A stretch of 64,000 nt of DNA, taken from contig NZ_LGKP01000021.1 of the NCBI RefSeq assembly GCF_001306135.1, positions 124,001 through 188,000 on the forward strand. Reading direction: 5' to 3'. The notes under the pieces were generated by a model. It had not been told where the DNA came from, did no database searches, and worked only from the letters and a program-made list of their open reading frames with translations. This document shows positions 8,888-15,055 of the stretch, piece after piece. A program made the translations under genes and the position numbers. This DNA comes from Herpetosiphon geysericola. GTDB lineage: Bacteria > Chloroflexota > Chloroflexia > Chloroflexales > Herpetosiphonaceae. Numbering within the stretch: position 1 is the stretch's first letter; every line of letters starts with the position of its first letter.

Positions 8888-10453
8888 ATGGAACAAGAAG
8901 CCAAATACCGCGCAACGCAGCCGATCCGTCCGAAACAACTTGAGGCTGTTAATATTGCGCCTTTTAGCCTCAGCGAGCGGGTTACCGTCGAAATCCGCGA
9001 TAGTATTTTAGATACCGCGAGCCGCCAATTAAACCAGCAACGCTATACCTTACGCATTCGCCGCATCGATCAGCAATTGTGGCTAACCCTCAAATTGCCG
9101 GGCAAAGTTGAGGGCGCAGTTCATCAGCGCCAAGAATTCGAGCACGAAATTACGCCGAATGTGCGTGATCATCCTGAATTGTGGCCAAGCGAGATTCGCG
9201 AACCAGTGCAAGCATTAATTGGCGACGAGCCATTATTGCCAATGCTGACGGTGCGCAATCGGCGGCGGCTCTGGCGAATCGAGCGTGATGGCGAGGAGAT
9301 TGCCGAATTGGCTCTTGATCGCGGCTCGTTAATCAGCGGCGAGCGCTCGTTGCCGTTCCATGAGATCGAAATTGAACTCAAAGGCGTTGGCACTGCTGCC
9401 GATCTGGCGGTGCTGGCCTCGATCTACACCACCGCATTGCCGTTGGAGCCAGAAACCCGCTCCAAGAGCCAGCGCGGCATGTTGTTGCTCAATCATGCCG
9501 AAGATCAAGACCAGCTCAAACAAGCAGTTGAGCGCACGCCTATGGAGGCAGGCAACAACTTGGCCGAAGCAGGTCGCGCAATTTTGGCCAAACATGTGTT
9601 GAAATTGCATAAAGCTTGGCCGATAGCCGTCATTGGCGATGATTCAGAGGGCGTGCATCAGATGCGGGTAGCAACTCGCCGCTTGCGCACAATTTTGGCA
9701 ATTTTGGGCGAAACGCTGTATGAGCCAGAAATTGTGGCCAAATTGCGCCGCGGCCTGCGCCAATGGGCCAGTATGTTGGGTGCTGTGCGCGATGCAGATG
9801 TCTTTTTGGGCAAGCTTGAGGAGCATCGGGCAACGCTCGAAAAAGCAGAACAAGCAGGCTATGAACCGTTGATCGCAGCGATCAGCCAGCAGCGCGATGC
9901 GGCACGAGTTGAATTATTGGGCTTTTTGGAAAGCCGCAAGGCCAGCAAATTTGCCCAGCGTTTGACCGATTTTGTGCTGACCGCGGGCGCTGGCGTGCGC
10001 GAAGCCGAAACTGATGAAGGCCGTGTTGAGCGCAGTTTGGTGCGGCATTGGGTTGGCAGCACAGTTTGGAGCCACTACGAGCGCATTCGAGCCTATGATG
10101 TGATTTTGAACGATGCGCCAGTTGAGAGCTTGCACCGCTTGCGGATTGAAATTAAGCATTTGCGCTATACGCTGGAGTTATTTAGCGCTGCTTTGGCTGA
10201 TGAACACGAATCGCTGCTTGAGCAGTTAGTCACCGCCCAAGATTATTTAGGCGATTTGCAAGATGCTGAGGTGGCGTTGGGCTTGGTTAGCGAAGCCTTG
10301 GCCGAAAATCCCGATAACAGTGCTTTGTTGGCTTACCAAGCAGCCAAGCAGCACGAGCATGATCAGCTTCAGCTGAATGCGCCAAAAGCGCTACGCCCGT
10401 TGTTTGATCTGCCATTCCGCCGCCGCTTAGCCTCGATTCTCTCGAAATTGTAA
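8888..10453 (+). CDS. CYTH and CHAD domain-containing protein (inorganic triphosphatase-like)
   Basis: A 521-residue protein. The N-terminal CYTH domain (about 1-195) begins with the ExExK signature as Glu2, Glu4 and Lys6, followed by YTLRIRR and LTLKLPG. These residues bind triphosphate and metal in CYTH phosphatases. The C-terminal CHAD domain (about 225-515) has the conserved GVHQMRVATRRLRT and LHRLRIEIKHLRYTLELF His/Arg-rich helices that bind polyphosphate. The likely role is tripolyphosphate hydrolysis or polyphosphate-granule association in the cytoplasm. ATG 8888 has CGGAG just upstream. It is a single gene flanked by repeats on its 3' side. Confidence 0.9.
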   Translation: MEQEAKYRATQPIRPKQLEAVNIAPFSLSERVTVEIRDSILDTASRQLNQQRYTLRIRRIDQQLWLTLKLPGKVEGAVHQRQEFEHEITPNVRDHPELWPSEIREPVQALIGDEPLLPMLTVRNRRRLWRIERDGEEIAELALDRGSLISGERSLPFHEIEIELKGVGTAADLAVLASIYTTALPLEPETRSKSQRGMLLLNHAEDQDQLKQAVERTPMEAGNNLAEAGRAILAKHVLKLHKAWPIAVIGDDSEGVHQMRVATRRLRTILAILGETLYEPEIVAKLRRGLRQWASMLGAVRDADVFLGKLEEHRATLEKAEQAGYEPLIAAISQQRDAARVELLGFLESRKASKFAQRLTDFVLTAGAGVREAETDEGRVERSLVRHWVGSTVWSHYERIRAYDVILNDAPVESLHRLRIEIKHLRYTLELFSAALADEHESLLEQLVTAQDYLGDLQDAEVALGLVSEALAENPDNSALLAYQAAKQHEHDQLQLNAPKALRPLFDLPFRRRLASILSKL

Positions 10454-10455
10454 TA

Positions 10456-10591
10456 ACGAGGGATCAGTTGTTGGGGGTCGGGGATCAGCAGAACATAGAA
10501 CATAGAGCATAGAACATAAAAATAGGCTATAGGCTATTAGACGAATGCTTTCGCAACTGTTCCAATAGCCTATAGCCTATAGCCTTCATTC
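10456..10591. repeat. Intergenic repeat cluster with a 16-bp inverted repeat
   Basis: After 'aacgagggatcag' and a run of 'agaacatagaacatag' modules, bases 10523-10538 (TAGGCTATAGGCTATT) are repeated inverted and perfectly at 10564-10579 with a 25-base loop. The arms themselves contain the tandem 'ggctata'. The 'ggctat' module is also seen near 41391 and 62766. It lies between convergent genes and could act as a transcription barrier. Confidence 0.65.
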
Positions 10592-11299
10592 CTACTTCAC
10601 GCCACCAAAGGCGGCAAAACAACTATTTTTGTGCAAAATATCGAGCTTTTGAAAGCCGACGCTGCGCAAAACATCAATTTGCCACAGCAATGGGCGCGGC
10701 GAATCTTCGATCTCAATATAGTTAAAAACCTCATCGCGATAGGCTTCATTGCGAAAATCGCTGAGATATTGGCCATAGCGCTGCCACATTAATTCATGCA
10801 CCGCCTCGCTGGAATGCTCAACCAAATCGAAAATCCACAACGAGCCGCCTGGGCGCAAGGCTGCATAACATTGAGCAAATACCGCCTGCCATTCAGCATC
10901 GTCGCGCAAGTGGTGAAACACGGCTGCGGCCACGATAATATCAACCTGTTCGTTGCCTAATTCAAGCTGGCGCACATCGCCTTGCACAGCAGTAACCAAG
11001 CCAGTCGTCGCAGCGCTGACCCGTTGCTGCGCTCGCTCAAGCATTGGCAAGCTTAAATCGATCAAGGTTACATCGCGATTAGGCAATTCTTGCAGCAAGC
11101 GCAAGCTATAGTTGCCAGCACCGCAGCCAATATCCAAAATATGCTGCGCATTGGGCGTGGTGGCGGCGGCGGCTTGGGCGACAAGGGTCAGGCCTAAGGG
11201 AGCATCGACGGTTGCCGATTGACCGGTTTCCAAATTCGAGAAGCGCTCAACATCAGCATCGAAGCGAGCGCGAATAGCCTCAACTGTTGATTTGGCCAT
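10592..11299 (-). CDS. Class I SAM-dependent methyltransferase
   Basis: A 235-residue Rossmann-fold methyltransferase. The AdoMet-binding motif I is HILDIGCGAGNYSLRL, motif II carries DVTLIDLSLPML, and QGDVRQLEL plus AAAVFHHL follow in the usual spacing. The substrate is unknown. The frame reaches 11332, but GAGG nine bases before ATG 11299 makes MAKSTVEA the likely N-terminus. It stands alone between repeat-rich spacers. Confidence 0.82.
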   Translation of the reverse strand: MAKSTVEAIRARFDADVERFSNLETGQSATVDAPLGLTLVAQAAAATTPNAQHILDIGCGAGNYSLRLLQELPNRDVTLIDLSLPMLERAQQRVSAATTGLVTAVQGDVRQLELGNEQVDIIVAAAVFHHLRDDAEWQAVFAQCYAALRPGGSLWIFDLVEHSSEAVHELMWQRYGQYLSDFRNEAYRDEVFNYIEIEDSPRPLLWQIDVLRSVGFQKLDILHKNSCFAAFGGVK

Positions 11300-11761
11300 G
11301 GGAAACATCCTCAAAACACAAAGAAGCTTCAATTGAGCTATTCTAGCAGGCTTGAGAAATTATGAAGGATGAAGGATGAGGGATGAAGGGGCGAGGGATC
11401 AGGATTCAGGGTTCAGGAGCACACTTCAACGCAGCGGCGCAGAGATATGATGGCTATGGGCTATGGGCTATGGGCTTTCAGAACAACAATCTGAATAATC
11501 TGTGCCAATCTGTGGCTAAAAATAATTATCATTCGTGGAATTCGTGCAATTCGTGGCTAAAAACCTAACCTTCGTGCTCTTTGTGTCCTTCGTGGATCAT
11601 ATGTTTAACGTAGCGGCGCAGAGCATGTATGACTATGGGCTGTAGGTGCTGGGTTAGTAGAAAAACAATCAAACAAATCTGTGCCAATCTGTGGCTAAAA
11701 TACTTTTTCGTGGAATTCGTGGCTAAAAATAGCTCTTCGTGGTTTCGTCGCCCAACCCGAC
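11300..11761. repeat. Large intergenic repeat mosaic
   Basis: A spacer of about 460 bases without a gene. It holds GGATGAAGGATGAGGGATGA runs (about 11362-11395), 'gggatcaggattcagggtt' at about 11393-11412, 'caacgcagcggcgcagag' (about 11427-11444), tandem 'tatgggc' (about 11454-11475), 'ctgtgccaatctgtggcta' twice (about 11498-11517 and 11678-11697), and several 'ttcgtggaattcgtg' or 'ccttcgtgctctttgtg' blocks. A second 'cagcggcgcagag'-like copy is near 11610. The duplicated module order suggests an internal duplication. Confidence 0.6.
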
Positions 11762-12601
11762 TTACTCGATAGTCGTCAATTTGATTGACAATCCTGGGGC
11801 GGGCTTACCACGTAAACGGCGTAAGCCTTCTTTGAGTGCGCCAAGCAGCAAGCGTGGTGGCGACAGCAGATTGATGCTTAGACCATTGCGGCCATCGGTC
11901 GCTTTTGATGCTAACCAAACTGCTTTTTGGGCGGGCACGCTGGGCGGGTTGCCCCACATGCGCAGAATCGTGTTGAGGGCTTTGAGTTTGGCCTCGTAGC
12001 CAGCCATCACCTCGACATTGGTCAGCATATCGGTGGTCATCAAGCCTGGGTTAAAGCCCAAAATTTCGATGCCTTGCTGCTGATGTTCTTTTGCCAAAGC
12101 AAGCGTAAAATTGCGCACCCAGCTTTTGCTCGCACCATAGGCAGTTTGGAAGGGAGCAGGCCCTGTATCGCCACGCCCAAACAAATTGATTAATTTGCCA
12201 TGGCCTTGGCTTTGAAAATGTTTCAAGGCGCTAATTGAGCCATGATAAGTGCCCAGAATGTTGGTATCGATCACCCGCCGATAATCACGCGGGCGAATTG
12301 CCACGGTTGCGCCATAGGGGCCGGAAACTCCAGCATTGTTGACCCAAACATCGAGCTTGCCAAATTGGGCAAGCGCTTGATCGCGCAAGGCTTCGACCGC
12401 TGCCAAATCGCCAACATCGCAACTGAGAGCGAAAACGTTGCTGCCATGGCGTTTGAGTTCGGCAAGGGCTTGCTCAAGGCTAGCCTGATCGCGGCCAGCA
12501 ATCACAACCTTGGCTCCTTGGCGTAGCATTGCCTCGGCCATGGCCAAACCCAGCCCACGGCTGCCACCAGTAATCACAATCACTTTATCGATGAGTTTCA
12601 T
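11762..12601 (-). CDS. Short-chain dehydrogenase/reductase (SDR) family oxidoreductase
   Basis: A 279-residue classical SDR. It has the TGGSRGLGLA dinucleotide motif (TGxxxGxG), VNNAG, and a catalytic pair in YGASK; the usual Ser three strands earlier is not clear (LFGRGDTG region). It reduces or oxidises an unidentified carbonyl or alcohol with NAD(P)H. ATG 12601 is chosen because AGGAG stands six bases before it, whereas a TTG at 12607 would abut that site. The start overlaps the 3' end of the HAD gene by 17 bases, so the two are translationally linked. Confidence 0.84.
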   Translation of the reverse strand: MKLIDKVIVITGGSRGLGLAMAEAMLRQGAKVVIAGRDQASLEQALAELKRHGSNVFALSCDVGDLAAVEALRDQALAQFGKLDVWVNNAGVSGPYGATVAIRPRDYRRVIDTNILGTYHGSISALKHFQSQGHGKLINLFGRGDTGPAPFQTAYGASKSWVRNFTLALAKEHQQQGIEILGFNPGLMTTDMLTNVEVMAGYEAKLKALNTILRMWGNPPSVPAQKAVWLASKATDGRNGLSINLLSPPRLLLGALKEGLRRLRGKPAPGLSIKLTTIE

Positions 12602-13277
12602 CGCCAACTCCTAAAAATGCCTGCAACTGTGCATGTTCATGCAGATCGTTCAGCAGCAAATCGGGCTGGTGCTCGGCAAGTTGCTCAAGGCTAAATTGAC
12701 CGCTGGCCACAGCAACTGAGCGTGCTCCGGCAATTTTGGCGCAGCCAATATCAAACGGCGTATCGCCAATCACCACCACATCGGCGAGCGTGCCTTGCCA
12801 ACCAGCCGCTTGCGCTCGTTGAAAAGCTACGGGTACTAACTCGTTGCGGATGTGATTATCCGAGCCAAACGCGCCCCAATCCCAGCGAAAATAAGTGCAG
12901 AGGCCCACCGCATCAAGCTTAATTCTGGCGGTGCGCAGCATATTGCCTGTGAGCAGCGAGTGAATTGTGTGGGCTTGAAGTTGGCTCAACGCAGCCTTCA
13001 CGCCAGGCAAAATCGTGGTTTCGCGTTGCAGATGCTCAAAGCGAGCGTGTAATTCGCCTTCGTAGACCGCATAAAATTGTTCAAGCCGCTCAAGAATCGC
13101 CGCTTCTTCCCACATATGTAGCAACTCGCGGACGATCAAGCCATCGGTTTTGCCTGCGGTCGAGCCAAGCGGCAAATCCAATTCGTAGACACGCTGAAAC
13201 GCGGCCTTGAAAGCTTCAAGACCGCGTCCATGTCCCCGAATCAGGGTTCCATCAATATCCCAAAGCAAGAGTTTCAT
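12585..13277 (-). CDS. HAD superfamily phosphatase
   Basis: A 230-residue HAD hydrolase of the phosphoglycolate phosphatase/beta-phosphoglucomutase type. Motif I is LLWDIDGTLI with the nucleophile and general-acid aspartates, motif II SLLTGN, and motif IV VVVIGDTPFDIGCA. A helical cap lies between motifs I and II. The substrate is unknown. Its ATG overlaps the TGA of the upstream membrane-protein gene (ATGA) and its own end overlaps the SDR start, so three genes form one tight minus-strand operon. Confidence 0.87.
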   Translation of the reverse strand: MKLLLWDIDGTLIRGHGRGLEAFKAAFQRVYELDLPLGSTAGKTDGLIVRELLHMWEEAAILERLEQFYAVYEGELHARFEHLQRETTILPGVKAALSQLQAHTIHSLLTGNMLRTARIKLDAVGLCTYFRWDWGAFGSDNHIRNELVPVAFQRAQAAGWQGTLADVVVIGDTPFDIGCAKIAGARSVAVASGQFSLEQLAEHQPDLLLNDLHEHAQLQAFLGVGDETHR

Positions 13278-13864
13278 TCTTCGGTTGGTTTCCCATTTAC
13301 AAGGTCGGCCAGCGGCTGCACCAACTCGCCCAAGCTGCGAAATTGTGGCCCTAGCTCAGTTTCGCTCAGCGGAATATTGACTGGCACAGTTAAGCTGACA
13401 GGTACTGACGATTCAAGTGGAATTGTCATGCTCAGATAGACAGGCAATTCCAAGCCTTCGGGCAAGTTCAAGGCCACGCTGGCTTTGAGGTAGCCTACGC
13501 CGGGCAGCGTAATATCAGCGGGCACTGATAAAGGCACTGCTTGGGTCACGCGCACATTGGTATTTTGGCTAACTGGCACTTGCAAGCTAATTGGCAAGCG
13601 CTCATTCAAGGGCACGCTGGCTCTAATCGTGGCATTGTTGAGGCCGTCAATCGTATCGGTCAATTTGGCAATGGTGGGTTTGAGTGGAGCCAAGCCCGTT
13701 TTATAGCCAAACAGCGCGACCGCTAAAATGATCAAGCCAATAATGAGCACAATGTTGAGGATAAAGGAGGTCATGATCATAAACTTGTACGAGCGATCAA
13801 TATCGACTCGTTCGACAACGTTGGTATTGGTCGAATCGGTGGATTTGCGGTTGCGACTGGCCAC
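13274..13864 (-). CDS. Single-pass membrane protein, unknown function
   Basis: A 196-residue protein with one transmembrane helix (about 29-55), a short Ser/Asn-rich cytoplasmic N-terminus and an extracytoplasmic beta-rich tail. The tail repeats Val/Pro/Leu 'slxvPv' patterns (ISLQVPVS, PLSVPADI, VSLTVPVNIPL). The open frame extends to 13936, but AAGGAGG sits before GTG 13864 and the promoter overlaps the longer version, so the shorter form is right. It heads the operon with the HAD phosphatase and SDR. I recognise no family; it may form an envelope structural or signalling component. Confidence 0.7.
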   Translation of the reverse strand: MASRNRKSTDSTNTNVVERVDIDRSYKFMIMTSFILNIVLIIGLIILAVALFGYKTGLAPLKPTIAKLTDTIDGLNNATIRASVPLNERLPISLQVPVSQNTNVRVTQAVPLSVPADITLPGVGYLKASVALNLPEGLELPVYLSMTIPLESSVPVSLTVPVNIPLSETELGPQFRSLGELVQPLADLVNGKPTEE

Positions 13865-13906
13865 GTCAACCTCCTTGCAGTGCCTCGAAGGGGAATATTT
13901 AGCAGC

Positions 13907-13936
13907 AGTATACCACAGCCGATCGTTGCTTGTCAT
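13907..13936 (-). promoter_or_regulatory. Sigma-70-type promoter of the membrane protein/HAD/SDR operon
   Basis: On the minus strand, ATGACA (13936-13931) and TATACT (13912-13907) are separated by 18 bases. The predicted transcript starts near 13900, consistent with translation from GTG 13864. Confidence 0.6.
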
Positions 13937-14119
13937 AGCTATTCTAGGATTAGATGTTGCTCGCCACCGCTATACCTCAGAATGCACAAGCTTTTCAGCT
14001 CTTGCATCCCTTGCTCCCAACACAGCATGTGAGCAGGGGCAGCGTTTTGCTATGAAAAAAAATCGCTGCTCTCGTGGAATTGCCGTGATTACATGCGTTG
14101 AACTGGCAAGCGTGCACGC

Positions 14120-14458
14120 CTAGAATTGCGCTGCTTTGTGTTCATCGTCCGGCGGTGACCATGTGGTGGTGTGCACGAGAAACCTCGTGTCCTTGAGAAG
14201 ATCACCTTGGTCTCCCTCAAGAGTTAATCTTCCCGTCATACCTCGCTCGAGAATAGGCGCGCTCCGATTATACAGTTCAATCGCGATCACCACGAAAGAG
14301 CCATCGTCACCCATGGACGTTTCGTCGGGAAGGCGAATTTCTAGGCGATCCCCAATATAAATATCATTGATTGCTCGTCCAATTACATCCCAATAGTGTA
14401 AAAAATGAGGCTCAACGTCTAAGTCAAAACGGTATAAGTCAAAGGCTAACTCGTTCAT
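14120..14458 (-). CDS. Hypothetical protein
   Basis: A 112-residue acidic protein that I do not recognise. Its start ATG has GGGAG seven bases upstream. The sequence alternates predicted strands and charged turns, for example GDRLEIRLPDE and GSFVVIAIELYNR, without cysteines or a membrane segment. It is isolated between spacers of about 250 and 350 bases. The size, acidity and isolation resemble orphan immunity-type proteins, but this is a guess. Confidence 0.5.
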   Translation of the reverse strand: MNELAFDLYRFDLDVEPHFLHYWDVIGRAINDIYIGDRLEIRLPDETSMGDDGSFVVIAIELYNRSAPILERGMTGRLTLEGDQGDLLKDTRFLVHTTTWSPPDDEHKAAQF

Positions 14459-14695
14459 GGCATCTCCCTAGTCCTTGCTCAACCCATGATCGTAATTGTT
14501 CAAGAGTGAGTTGCAGTCGTCCATTGGTATACAGCAGGGATAGATATTACTATAGCATGCAGTATCCAGCTTGCCTATTGAGCGTTACGAGCCATGCTTG
14601 CTGTTTGGCAGATTGCCCAATCTTGTATACTTTCCACAATAATTTGGCCGTCAGCTTATGGCAATCTGACCATAGTTCATGGTTTTAAACCAGCC
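14459..14695. other. Spacer without a recognisable gene
   Basis: Together with the leader RNA this forms a gap of about 350 bases. The proximal part is AT-rich, holds none of the mosaic repeats and shows no plausible reading frame. The distal 100 bases are annotated separately as a structured leader. Confidence 0.4.
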
Positions 14696-14701
14696 TATAA
14701 T
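14696..14701 (+). promoter_or_regulatory. Probable -10 element ahead of the structured leader
   Basis: Perfect TATAAT; the predicted transcription start (about 14708-14710) coincides with the first base of the first leader hairpin. Confidence 0.5.
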
Positions 14702-14708
14702 CAATGGT

Positions 14709-14810
14709 ATAGACCAGAAGTGGTCTGGTGTGTCCGTGACTGGCGTGCGGCGGTGGGAGTCCCGGCCCTCCGCCCAGCCGAAAGCAGACACCACGAGGTA
14801 GCCAATTCCT
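14709..14810 (+). ncRNA. GC-rich structured 5' leader, riboswitch-like candidate
   Basis: Hairpin 1 is AGACCA (14711-14716)/TGGTCT (14721-14726) with a GAAG tetraloop. A long-range stem GGTGT (14727-14731)/ACACC (14788-14792) encloses CGTGACTGGCG (14735-14745), a stem GGCGG (14749-14753)/CCGCC (14770-14774) and GCCGAAAGC. The 3' arm ends two bases before the GAGGT ribosome-binding site (14795-14799). The leader is much richer in GC than the spacer upstream. CGTGACTGGCG resembles the 5' conserved segment of ZTP (pfl) riboswitches as I recall it, but their second conserved half is not clear. Class is unassigned. Confidence 0.5.
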
Positions 14811-15005
14811 ATGCAACAAGCACCAGAACCCGCAAAGCTCTTCGATTTACCGCCTCATGATGTTGGTTGGGAAGGAATTCTCTTTTTCAGTGCAGGCTAT
14901 ATCTTGGCAGCCTTGGTGCTGTTTATGATTTTGGGGGTTACACTAGCAAGCATTCTGCTGGTTGGCTGCCTGTTGGCGTTCTTGGGGATTAATTTCTGGC
15001 ACTAA
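14811..15005 (+). CDS. Small two-helix membrane protein
   Basis: A 64-residue protein with two predicted transmembrane segments (about 22-41 and 43-61) joined by a very short turn, after a soluble PAKLFDLPPHDVGWEG N-terminus. I recognise no family. It is preceded by a structured leader whose 3' stem arm lies next to its ribosome-binding site, and followed by a strong terminator, so it is a stand-alone transcription unit. The leader suggests its expression responds to a signal. A small transporter subunit or membrane regulator are both possible. Confidence 0.65.
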   Translation: MQQAPEPAKLFDLPPHDVGWEGILFFSAGYILAALVLFMILGVTLASILLVGCLLAFLGINFWH

Positions 15006-15017
15006 GGTTTAACGATT

Positions 15018-15052
15018 AAGCCGCTGGATCGCAAATGATCCAGCGGCTTTTT
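15018..15052 (+). terminator. Rho-independent terminator
   Basis: AAGCCGCTGGATC (15018-15030) and GATCCAGCGGCTT (15037-15049) form a perfect 13-bp stem with a 6-base loop and a T5 tail on the plus strand. It also lies just beyond the stop of the convergent minus-strand gene. Confidence 0.85.
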
Positions 15053-15055
15053 GGC

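Noticed and set aside
11383-11568. 61-residue plus-strand frame in the repeat mosaic
   Set aside because: It is composed entirely of dispersed repeat modules and has no plausible protein composition.
13937-14119. Spacer searched for a small RNA or gene
   Set aside because: No stable hairpin, repeat module or start codon with a ribosome-binding site stands out.
13728-14123. 131-residue plus-strand frame
   Set aside because: It overlaps the promoter and 5' part of the minus-strand membrane protein gene, without a ribosome-binding site or recognisable content.
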